Positions 32,938 through 40,168 of a stretch of DNA of 64,000 bases are shown here, piece by piece. Location: NCBI RefSeq assembly GCF_000764535.1, contig NZ_CP009571.1, positions 1,488,001 to 1,552,000 of the forward strand, read 5' to 3'. Both the position numbers and the translations under genes were made by a program. Position 1 is the stretch's first letter. Each line of letters opens with the position of its first letter. Under the pieces are notes generated by a model that worked only from the letters and a program-made list of their open reading frames with translations, was not told where the DNA came from and did no database searches. Origin of the DNA: Sphingomonas taxi. Lineage in GTDB: Bacteria; Pseudomonadota; Alphaproteobacteria; Sphingomonadales; Sphingomonadaceae.

Positions 32938-33031
32938 CAGTGTTCCTGCGAACGCAGGAACCCAAGGCCAAGCAGAGCAACGGCTTACAGCGTCCGGGAC
33001 TCCTGGGCTCCTGCGTCCGCAGGAGCACTGG
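32938..33031. repeat. REPIN-like palindromic repeat, family B (copy 1)
   Basis: The ends are CAGTGTTCCTGCGAACGCAG and CTGCGTCCGCAGGAGCACTG. Each arm folds as CTCCTGC / GCAGGAG. Five copies are seen in the window. Confidence 0.85.
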
Positions 33032-33075
33032 CAGAGTTGCGCATGAGGAACGCCGGCCTTTCCCAACCCACCCCC

Positions 33076-33181
33076 GTCACCCCGGACGTGTTCCGGGGTC
33101 CACGCCGCGGCGAGGCGAAAGGCTTGAGCGTCATGCCGTTTCCCGGCGGACCGGTGGACCCCGGAACGAGTCCGGGGTGAC
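33076..33181. repeat. REPIN-like palindromic repeat, family A (copy 3)
   Basis: Arms 33076-33103 and 33154-33181 are inverted copies differing at one position (GGACGTGTTCC against GGAACGAGTCC). Confidence 0.85.
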
Positions 33182-33345
33182 GAATACGATGGGGAAGCGG
33201 CTCGCCCGTCATCATCGTAGCGATACAGGACAGCCCACACCCCCGGCCGGCCGCCTCTACCCCCCCCGACCCGCAACGCACTTAACGTGGCATCAACCCC
33301 CACCATCCCATAGGCTTGGCGGATGACCGCAGACGCCCCGACCCG

Positions 33346-33513
33346 ATGATCGACAATCTGTCGCTGGCGCTCACCCACGGGCTGATGCTGCTCGCCGCAT
33401 GGCTGCTGCTCAAGCGCACCGATCTCGATTCGGAAGCGCCGCCGCCCCGCCACTGGCGCGCCCGCGGCAATCCCCCCCCAAACCCGCCCGAGGACGACCG
33501 GCCCGGTGCGTGA
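33346..33513 (+). CDS. small single-helix membrane protein (55 aa)
   Basis: The product has one helix (about 5-23, LSLALTHGLMLLAAWLLL), a basic/acidic junction (KRTDLDSE) and a Pro-rich tail. Its 3' end overlaps the Wzy-like GTG by 8 nt. Its ATG overlaps the stop of an 8-codon frame beginning at ATG 33323 (ATGA). The overlaps and position argue that it is real and belongs with the ligase, but I recognise no family. Confidence 0.5.
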   Translation: MIDNLSLALTHGLMLLAAWLLLKRTDLDSEAPPPRHWRARGNPPPNPPEDDRPGA

Positions 33514-34864
33514 CCTCGTCTTCGTCGCCTTCCTCGCCGCGATCTTCGGCATGGGGCTGCGGCGGCCGTTCATCCTCGTCCTCGCCTATGTCTATATCGA
33601 CATCGTCTCGCCGCAGCGACTGACCTACATCCTGCTCAACACCGTGCCGATCTCGCTGATCGCGGTGGCGCTGGCGGTCGGCGGCTGGCTGCTGATGGAC
33701 GACAAAAGCGACAGCCGCTTCACGCCGCGGCAAGGGTTGATCGTCGCGCTGCTGCTCTATTGCTGGGCGACCACGCTCGGCGCCGACTTTCCGCTCGATG
33801 CGAAGGACAAATGGGACTGGGTGTGGAAATGCCTCGCCTTCGCCGCCTTCCTGCCGCTGACGCTGCGCACGCGGCTTCGGATCGAGGCGTTGCTGCTGTT
33901 CATGATCCTGTCCGCCGCCTCGATCATCATCGTCGGCGGCATCAAGACCGCGGCGGGCGGCGGCGGCTATGGCCAGCTCGACCTCATGGTGAACAACAAT
34001 TCGGGCCTCTACGAAGGCAGCACCATCTCCACCGTCGCGATCGCGATCGTGCCGCTGATCGCGTGGTTCATGCGCTACGGCACGATTTTCCGCCCCGACT
34101 GGAAGGTGAAGGGCTTCTGCCTGTGCCTGATCTTCGCCTGCCTGCTGATCCCGATCGGCACCTCGACGCGCACCGGGCTGCTCTGCATCGTGCTCGTCGC
34201 ATTGCTGTCGCTGCGCAACGCGCGCCGCAAGGTACTCTATCTGACGATGATCGCTGCCGCCGCGGTGATCGCGGTGCCGTTCCTGCCGGCGAGCTTCACC
34301 GACCGGATGAGCACGATCAAGAGCCACGACGCCGACGAATCCGCCTCGACCCGGCTCGCGGTGTGGCAATGGACGATCGACTACGCCAAGGCGCATCCGT
34401 TCGGCGGCGGGTTCGAGGCCTATCGCGGCAACCACATCCGCTATGAGATCAAGAAGACCGACGGCGCCGGCCCCGCGCCCGCGGTGTCCGACCAGGCGGT
34501 CACCGACAAGGCGCGCGGCTATCACAGCGCCTATTTCGAGATGCTCGGCGAACAGGGCTATCTCGGCCTTGCCTTGTGGCTGGGCATCAGCCTGATCGGC
34601 ATCGTCCGCATGGAGGTGCTGCGCCGCCGCTACCGCGACCCCGCCAGGCCGTTCGGCTGGGCGGGACCGCTGGCGGCGGCCTTGCAGACCGCGCACCTCG
34701 TCTATCTGCTCGGTGCCGCCTTCATCGCGATCGCCTTCCAGCCCTTCGTCTACATGCTGATCGGCGCGCAGATCGGCCTCGATTCCTACCTCGCCCGGCG
34801 CCGCGCGGAGACGGCGCAGGCACCGATGCGGCGGCCGCGCGCGGCAGGGTCGGTGACGGCGTGA
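33506..34864 (+). CDS. Wzy-like O-glycosylation ligase, exosortase-A associated
   Basis: The product has 452 residues from GTG 33506 and about 11 helices. The N-terminal DUF5935-type part (DLVFVAFLAAIFGMGLRRPF) and the O-antigen-ligase region, with TSTRTGLLCIV, STRLAVWQWTIDYAKAHP and ARGYHSAYFEMLGEQGYLGL, match the XrtA-system ligase family. It should polymerise or attach glycans at the periplasmic face. It pairs functionally with the glycosyltransferase at 31.4-32.6 kb. Confidence 0.85.
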   Translation: MRDLVFVAFLAAIFGMGLRRPFILVLAYVYIDIVSPQRLTYILLNTVPISLIAVALAVGGWLLMDDKSDSRFTPRQGLIVALLLYCWATTLGADFPLDAKDKWDWVWKCLAFAAFLPLTLRTRLRIEALLLFMILSAASIIIVGGIKTAAGGGGYGQLDLMVNNNSGLYEGSTISTVAIAIVPLIAWFMRYGTIFRPDWKVKGFCLCLIFACLLIPIGTSTRTGLLCIVLVALLSLRNARRKVLYLTMIAAAAVIAVPFLPASFTDRMSTIKSHDADESASTRLAVWQWTIDYAKAHPFGGGFEAYRGNHIRYEIKKTDGAGPAPAVSDQAVTDKARGYHSAYFEMLGEQGYLGLALWLGISLIGIVRMEVLRRRYRDPARPFGWAGPLAAALQTAHLVYLLGAAFIAIAFQPFVYMLIGAQIGLDSYLARRRAETAQAPMRRPRAAGSVTA

Positions 34865-34956
34865 CCCGTCCCCTGCGCTGGCCGGACCGAGCCCAATCCG
34901 TCATCCCGGACCCGTGCGAAACCTCGGTGAACGTCCCGACTACCGGCAGACCAACC

Positions 34957-35050
34957 CAGTGCTCCTGCGAAAGCAGGAGCCCAGGAGTCCCGAACGCCAT
35001 AAGACGTTTCTTTGCTTGGCTCTGGGCTCCTGCTTGCGCAGGAGCACTGG
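34957..35050. repeat. REPIN-like palindromic repeat, family B (copy 2)
   Basis: CAGTGCTCCTGCGAAAGCAG at the left and CTGCTTGCGCAGGAGCACTG at the right are inverted. The 262-bp gap between the ligase and acyltransferase genes holds nothing else recognisable. Confidence 0.85.
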
Positions 35051-35126
35051 GCGACTTTCGCGGAGGCCTCGATCATCTCCGGGGTGACGAACCCCGTGTC
35101 GCAGCCGCGCGCACCCCATCCCGCCG

Positions 35127-36161
35127 ATGACCGAATTGCGCGCGCTCACCAGCGTCCGCGGCATCGCGGCGTGGCTGGTCGTCCTCTATCATATCCGCGG
35201 CGGCATCGCCGGCCTGCCGCCCGCCGTCGAGGCGGTACTCGCCAAAGGCTATCTCGCGGTCGATGTCTTCTTCCTGCTGTCGGGCTTCGTCATCTGGCTG
35301 AGCTGGCACGCGCGGCTGCGCGATCCCGCCGCCATCCCGCGCTTCCTGCAAAAGCGCATCGCCCGCATCTGGCCGCTGCACGCGGTGATGCTCGCCGCCG
35401 CGGTGGCGCTCGCGCTGCTGCTCCGCACGACCGGCCGCACCGACCCCGCCTTTCCCTTCGCCGAACTGCCGCTGCACCTGCTGCTCGTCGAGAATTGGGG
35501 GGTCACCGACGCGCTGCGCTGGAACGACCCCGCCTGGTCGATCAGCTGCGAACTCGCCGCCTATCTGCTGTTCCCGCTGCTCGCGCTGGCGGCCGACTGG
35601 CGCAAGCTGCCGAGCGTCGCGCTGCTCGCGCTGGCCACCGCGCTCCTGCTCGCCCTCCACACCGCGATGCACGGCGCCGCATCCTTGGGCGAGGACATTC
35701 CCCGCCACGGCCTCACCCGCTGCCTGACGGAATTCGGCACCGGCACGCTGCTCGCCGCGCTCTACCTGCGCCAGCCACGCGCGATCTGGCCGGCATCGGC
35801 GGCGCTCACGACCGCCACCGCATGGGCGGTCGGGACGCCGGAGACGCTCGTCGCGCCCGCGACCTTTGCCGCGCTCCTGCTGCTGCTGGCCCTCACCGCC
35901 GGCCGCCCCGGCCATCCGCTCGAGGGCCGCCGCCTCCACTGGCTCGGCGAGATCAGCTACGCGACCTATCTCTCGCACTTCCTGCTGTGGAAGGCGTTCA
36001 AGCTCCCGCTCGCCGCCGCCACGCTCGCCCCGCCGCTGATCGTGCTCTACCTGCTGCTGGTACTGATCGTGTCGGCCGCCTTGTACCGCTGGATCGAACG
36101 CCCCGCGCAACACCACGTCAACCGCCTGTTCCTCCCCCGCCAGGGGGAGGAATCGCGCTGA
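35127..36161 (+). CDS. acyltransferase 3 family membrane protein (OafA-like)
   Basis: The product has 344 residues and about ten helices. The start LTSVRGIAAWLVVLYHIRGG carries the conserved Arg and His of the family, followed by YLAVDVFFLLSGFVIWLS and FLQKRIARIWPLH. The C-terminus has GEISYATYLSHFLLWK. The family acetylates sugars of surface glycans at the inner membrane. Lying beside the Wzy-like ligase, it probably decorates the same polysaccharide. Confidence 0.88.
   Translation: MTELRALTSVRGIAAWLVVLYHIRGGIAGLPPAVEAVLAKGYLAVDVFFLLSGFVIWLSWHARLRDPAAIPRFLQKRIARIWPLHAVMLAAAVALALLLRTTGRTDPAFPFAELPLHLLLVENWGVTDALRWNDPAWSISCELAAYLLFPLLALAADWRKLPSVALLALATALLLALHTAMHGAASLGEDIPRHGLTRCLTEFGTGTLLAALYLRQPRAIWPASAALTTATAWAVGTPETLVAPATFAALLLLLALTAGRPGHPLEGRRLHWLGEISYATYLSHFLLWKAFKLPLAAATLAPPLIVLYLLLVLIVSAALYRWIERPAQHHVNRLFLPRQGEESR
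36131..36150 (-). terminator. hairpin at the convergent acyltransferase / PfpI ends
   Basis: CCTCCCCC pairs with GGGGGAGG across GCCA. It lies inside the last codons of the acyltransferase gene and 13 nt after the PfpI stop. There is no U-tract. Confidence 0.4.
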
Positions 36162-36162
36162 C

Positions 36163-36729
36163 TCACGCCTCCTCGCTCTCCTCGGCCAGCTCTTCCGCCA
36201 GCGCATCGAGGATCGCCTGGTTGAACGCGGGGATATCGTCCGGCTTGCGGCTGGTGATCAGATTGCCGTCGACCACCACCTGCTCGTCGACCACGTCGGC
36301 ACCGGCATTCTCCAGATCGGTGCGCACCGACGGCCAGCTCGTCACCCGGCGTCCGTCGACCACGTCCGCCTCGACCAGCAGCCACGGCGCGTGGCAGATC
36401 GCCGCGACGATCTTGTCGTCCTCCATGAATTCGGTGACGATCTCGATCGCCCGGTCCTGCAACCGCATCTTGTCGGGATTGCCGACGCCGCCCGGCAGCA
36501 ACAGCGCGTCGTAATCGTCGGTGTCGACGTCGTCGAGCGTCAGGTCGGGGGTGATACTCTCCCCCTTCTCGCTGTCGTTGACGACGCCCTGGATCGGATC
36601 GGTCTTGATCGAGGCGAGGCTGATCTGCACCCCCGCGTCGAGCAGCGCCTGGCGCGGCTTGAAGAGTTCGTCCTGCTCGAAACCGTCGGTGGCGAGGATC
36701 AGCACGCGCGCTTGGGCAAGGTCGGCCAT
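36163..36729 (-). CDS. DJ-1/PfpI family protein
   Basis: The product has 188 residues, the usual length. Motifs are VLILATDGFEQDELFKPRQA at the start, DALLLPGGVGNPDKMR with the Glu/Gly region, and AAICHAPWLLVEA with the nucleophile-elbow Cys. The family includes glyoxalases and deglycase-like stress proteins, so the exact activity is open. An EcfG-type promoter lies 30 nt upstream. It is divergent from the topoisomerase gene and convergent with the acyltransferase gene. Confidence 0.88.
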   Translation of the reverse strand: MADLAQARVLILATDGFEQDELFKPRQALLDAGVQISLASIKTDPIQGVVNDSEKGESITPDLTLDDVDTDDYDALLLPGGVGNPDKMRLQDRAIEIVTEFMEDDKIVAAICHAPWLLVEADVVDGRRVTSWPSVRTDLENAGADVVDEQVVVDGNLITSRKPDDIPAFNQAILDALAEELAEESEEA

Positions 36730-36759
36730 GTCATGTCTCCTGTGGGGATGCGACGCACC

Positions 36760-36784
36760 AACAGTCGCGCCCGCCGCACGTTCC
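36760..36784 (-). promoter_or_regulatory. EcfG-type promoter of the DJ-1/PfpI gene
   Basis: On the minus strand GGAAC (36780-36784) is followed by 16 nt and TGTT (36760-36763). GTTCCGGAAC at 36780-36789 is a perfect palindrome, so a GGAAC also faces the topoisomerase gene, but there the -10 is CATT after 17 nt, a poorer match. Confidence 0.55.
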
Positions 36785-36840
36785 GGAACAGACGGCGACC
36801 CCCGCGCATTTTCGGACGACCCGTACACAAGGAGCAAAGG

Positions 36841-37857
36841 GTGGCAGCGCGAATAGTCTATTGCGACGACTCGAAACCCGGCATCACCCGCAAGAAGGTG
36901 CGCAACGGCTGGGCCTATTTCGCCCCCGACGGCACCCGCATCACCGACCGCGACGAGATCGACCGGCTCAACGCCGTCGGCCTGCCCCCCGCCTATCGCG
37001 ACGCCTGGTATTGCCCGCGCGCCAACGGCCATATCCAGGGAATCGGCTGGGACGAGAAGGGTCGCAAGCAATATCGCTACCACACCGGCTTCCGCGAGGC
37101 GCAGGAGGCGGCGAAATACGAGAAATGCGCCGATTTCGGCCTTTGCCTGCCGAAAATCCGCAAGCGGGTGGAAGCCGATCTGTCCGCGCGCGGCCTGGGC
37201 AAGGACCGCGCGATCGCCGCGGTCGTCCGGCTGCTCGACATCGGCCATATCCGCGTCGGCAACGAAGCCTATGCCGAGGCGAACGAGAGCTACGGCGCGA
37301 CCACGCTGCGCAAGGATCACGGCAGCGTCCGCGGCGACACGCTCAAGCTGCGCTACAAGGGCAAGTCGGGCAAGGAGCGCGACATGCAGGTCACCGACAA
37401 GCGCCTCGCCGCCACCGTCAAGAAGATGCAGGATCTCGACGAACAGCATCTGTTCGCCTGGGTCGACGATGCCGGCGAGGCGCATCCGGTCACCTCGTCC
37501 GACGTCAACGACTATATCCGCCGCGCCGGCGGCGGCGACTTCACCGCCAAGCATTTCCGCACCTGGGGCGCCAGCGTCACCGCGTTCGAGGCGCTCGCCT
37601 CGGCCGAGGCCGATCTCAGCCTCAAGGCGTTGCTCGAACCCGTCGTCGCGCGGCTCGGCAACACGCCGGCGATCGCGCGCAAGAGCTACGTTCACCCCTC
37701 GCTCATCGACCTCGTGAAAAAGGGGCAGAGCGCCTTCCGCAAGGCGCTCCGCCTGCCGCGCTCGGCGCGTTATCTCAGCCGCGAGGAACGCGGCCTCATC
37801 GCGTTCCTCGAAGCGGGAACGCCGGCCGCGCTGCCCGTCCTCAAGGCCGCCGCCTGA
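36841..37857 (+). CDS. DNA topoisomerase IB, poxvirus-type
   Basis: The product has 338 residues. GTG 36841 is preceded by AAGGAG. The N-terminal part contains WAYFAPDGTRITDRDEIDRL and YCPRANGHIQGIGWDEKGR. The catalytic region has HIRVGNEAYAEANESYGATT (active-site Arg), LRYKGKSGKE (Lys), AKHFRTWGASV (Arg) and ARKSYVHP with nucleophile Y283. Bacterial IB enzymes relax supercoils without ATP and occur as accessory topoisomerases. It may share stress control with the divergent PfpI gene. Confidence 0.93.
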   Translation: MAARIVYCDDSKPGITRKKVRNGWAYFAPDGTRITDRDEIDRLNAVGLPPAYRDAWYCPRANGHIQGIGWDEKGRKQYRYHTGFREAQEAAKYEKCADFGLCLPKIRKRVEADLSARGLGKDRAIAAVVRLLDIGHIRVGNEAYAEANESYGATTLRKDHGSVRGDTLKLRYKGKSGKERDMQVTDKRLAATVKKMQDLDEQHLFAWVDDAGEAHPVTSSDVNDYIRRAGGGDFTAKHFRTWGASVTAFEALASAEADLSLKALLEPVVARLGNTPAIARKSYVHPSLIDLVKKGQSAFRKALRLPRSARYLSREERGLIAFLEAGTPAALPVLKAAA

Positions 37858-37868
37858 AAAGGTCCGTC

Positions 37869-39077
37869 ATGTCTGCCAACACCACCGCCGCGGCCAAGGC
37901 GCCGATCTTCGACGCCGACACCGTCCAGAACCAAGTCGGCGAATTCTACACCGCCAGCGAGATCTGGCTGCACACCCACTGGTTGCAGATCCTCATCGCC
38001 TTCGCGATCGGCGCGGTGATCGTCATCGCGCTGCACGGCCTGCGCCGGCTCGGCAGGAAATTGTGCGGCAAGGACGTCGGCCGCCGCGGCTGGGGCACGA
38101 TCCTCGGCCGCGCGATCACCCGCACCAGCAATTTCTTCATCGTCATGCTCGCCGCCAAACTGGTCGTCGGCTACGCCGGCGCGCCGAGCCAGGTCGCCAC
38201 CACGGTCAATTTCCTGTGGACCGTCGCCTCGGTCTTCCAGGCGGCGATCTGGGCACGCGAGCTGATCCTCGGCGCGATCGAGCATCGCACCAGCAGCGAA
38301 CATTACAGCGGCGAGGCGCTGCTCAGCGCGATGGGCCTCATCCGCCTGCTTGTCACCGTCGCTTTGTTCGCCGTGGCGCTCGTCGTCGTGCTCGACAATC
38401 TCGGCGTCAACGTCACCGGCCTCGTCGCGGGTCTCGGCGTCGGCGGCATCGCCATCGGCCTCGCCGCACAGGGCATCTTCGGCGACCTGTTCGCGGCGCT
38501 GGCGATCATCTTCGACCGTCCGTTCCGCCGCGGCGACAAGATCAGCTACGGCACCACCAGCGGCGTCATCGAATCGATCGGCCTCAAGAGCACCCGCATC
38601 CGCGCCTTCACCGGCGAGCTGCGCGTCATCAGCAACAAGCAATTGCTCGACAAGGAGATCCAGAACACCAGCGTGCGCGACCACATCCGCATCGGCTTCA
38701 CCATCGGCGCCGCCTACGAAACCCGGCCCGAGACGCTCGCGCGCATCCCGGCCCTGCTCCGCGAGATCGTCGAGGCGGAGGGCGGCACCGTCGCCCGCTC
38801 CGGCTTCGAGACGTTCGGCGCCTCCAGCCTCGACTTCGCGCTGCAATTCGACATTCCCGGCGACGATTGGGCCACCGCCCACCCGATGCGCGACCGCATC
38901 ATGGTCGGCATCATGACCCGCTTCGCCGCGGAGGGGATCTCCATCCCCTATCCGACGCAAACCAACTACACCGCCGCCCCCGACGGCACATTGGTGATGC
39001 CCTATGCGGCGGCGACGGATGCGCCGGTCAGTTCGCCGGCAGCCAATCCTCGCAACGCAGACCATCCACCCTCATGA
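37869..39077 (+). CDS. mechanosensitive ion channel, MscS family
   Basis: The product has 402 residues. Helices lie at about 38-58, 80-105, 112-135 and 150-175, followed by the TM3 pore region NVTGLVAGLGVGGIAIGLAA and the beta domain beginning FDRPFRRGDKISYGTTSGVI. The C-terminal region reaches PYPTQTNY, then a short Ala/Pro tail. It starts 11 nt after the topoisomerase stop and may be cotranscribed. Its last 50 nt overlap vapC on the other strand. Confidence 0.9.
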   Translation: MSANTTAAAKAPIFDADTVQNQVGEFYTASEIWLHTHWLQILIAFAIGAVIVIALHGLRRLGRKLCGKDVGRRGWGTILGRAITRTSNFFIVMLAAKLVVGYAGAPSQVATTVNFLWTVASVFQAAIWARELILGAIEHRTSSEHYSGEALLSAMGLIRLLVTVALFAVALVVVLDNLGVNVTGLVAGLGVGGIAIGLAAQGIFGDLFAALAIIFDRPFRRGDKISYGTTSGVIESIGLKSTRIRAFTGELRVISNKQLLDKEIQNTSVRDHIRIGFTIGAAYETRPETLARIPALLREIVEAEGGTVARSGFETFGASSLDFALQFDIPGDDWATAHPMRDRIMVGIMTRFAAEGISIPYPTQTNYTAAPDGTLVMPYAAATDAPVSSPAANPRNADHPPS

Positions 39078-39435
39078 ATTCGCCGAGGTTGCCGGTGACG
39101 ACGATCAGGCCACGGCTGCGGGCATGGCCGGCAATCAGCACGTCATAGCTGCCGATCGACCGCCCCTCACGTTCGAGCGTGGCGCGGATATCGCCAGCGT
39201 GCGCCGCGGCCTCGGCATCGAACGCCAAGACCTCAAGTCGCGCCGCAAATCGCTCCACCGCGCGGCGGTTCTCGGCCGGACGCGCCGACTTGACCGCGCC
39301 GTGCAGCAATTCCGTCAACACGATCGTCGAGATCGACAAGCCATCCGCTTCGGCATTGAACCGTTCGCCAACCGCCTGCGGCCGATCGCGGAGCACCCGG
39401 ATGCACAAATTGGTATCGAGCATGTACCGCAGCAT
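39028..39435 (-). CDS. vapC: VapC toxin, PIN-domain ribonuclease
   Basis: The product has 135 residues. PIN-domain acidic residues are visible in YMLDTNLCIRVL (Asp), IVLTELLHGA (Glu), GSYDVLIAGHARSRG (Asp) and VTGNLGEFMRVDGL. The family cleaves RNA, often initiator tRNA. The ATG overlaps the vapB stop by 1 nt, the usual toxin-antitoxin arrangement. The 3' end overlaps the convergent mscS gene by 50 nt. Confidence 0.9.
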   Translation of the reverse strand: MLRYMLDTNLCIRVLRDRPQAVGERFNAEADGLSISTIVLTELLHGAVKSARPAENRRAVERFAARLEVLAFDAEAAAHAGDIRATLEREGRSIGSYDVLIAGHARSRGLIVVTGNLGEFMRVDGLRCEDWLPAN

Positions 39436-39656
39436 CACAGCGCCTCGCGCGTCTGATCCTCCGGCTGCTCGCGCTCGCCCAATTCCACCCCCGGCGCGGC
39501 GAAAAAATCGTCCCACGCCCGATCCGCCGGCACGATCACGCGCCGGACCCCGTCACGCAGGATCGTCACTTCCCGAACGCCTTCGGGAAACGCAACATCC
39601 TTGGGGAGGCGCACGGCCTGCGACCGGTTCGACTGGAACAGGGACGTACGGGTCAT
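39435..39656 (-). CDS. vapB: VapB antitoxin, AbrB/SpoVT-type
   Basis: The product has 73 residues. The N-terminal swapped-hairpin DNA-binding part is FQSNRSQAVRLPKDVAFPEG, typical of VapB partners of PIN toxins. The C-terminal half, RAWDDFFAAPGVELGERE, should bind the toxin. ATG 39656 fits the family length. It lies just before vapC and probably represses the operon. Confidence 0.88.
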   Translation of the reverse strand: MTRTSLFQSNRSQAVRLPKDVAFPEGVREVTILRDGVRRVIVPADRAWDDFFAAPGVELGEREQPEDQTREAL

Positions 39657-39788
39657 GCTGTATTCTCCGCCGCATACATGGGATATGCCGCAGGGATATA
39701 CCACGCCGAGCGGCACCACGCGATACGTCTCGGCGCCTCCGCGTGACAAATTCTTTGTAGCTCGTTCGACCTCTGCAAAACAGCCGAT

Positions 39789-39881
39789 GTACCCCGGCGG
39801 ATGCCGGGGCCCAGTTGGGAAAGCCATCGTAAGTCATTACGAACCTTCGCCCGACAGGGCCCCGGCCTTCGCCGGGGTGCA
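39789..39881. repeat. palindromic repeat, family C variant
   Basis: GTACCCCGGCGGATGCCGGG opens it and CCCGGCCTTCGCCGGGGTGC closes it. Each end folds into its own hairpin. Confidence 0.65.
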
Positions 39882-39966
39882 TCAGCAGGCAGGCGTCCCT
39901 CCCGTAGCGACCATCGCTATCGCGGATACATCCGGGCTCGGGGCAACCTGTTCCCGCACCCACCCC

Positions 39967-40071
39967 GTCACCCCGGACTCGTTCCGGGGTCCACCCCGCG
40001 GCGAGGAGGGGGGCCGGAGACGGCGCCATGCCTGTGCGGCTCGGTGGACCCCGGAACCAGTCCGGGGTGAC
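39967..40071. repeat. REPIN-like palindromic repeat, family A (copy 4)
   Basis: Arms 39967-39994 and 40044-40071 are inverted with one mismatch. An outer arm CCATATGCGATAGCT at 40111-40125 faces a degraded partner near 39916. Confidence 0.88.
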
Positions 40072-40168
40072 GAACCTGATGAGAAAACCAGTCGAGCCTC
40101 ATCGCCGCAGCCATATGCGATAGCTCTGCAATCCGTGGTAACGGCTCTCTCCGGCAACACCCCGCCCC

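Larger units (their letters stand above)
32607..33345. other. 739-bp repeat island without genes
   Basis: Three repeat families lie in a row: family E (32704-32852), family B (32938-33031) and family A (33076-33181). Outside them no gene is supported. It separates the glycosyltransferase and Wzy-like genes. Confidence 0.7.
39657..40168. other. 512-bp intergenic region with two repeats
   Basis: No gene is supported. It holds a family-C-like repeat (39789-39881) and a composite family-A element (about 39916-40125). Confidence 0.6.
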
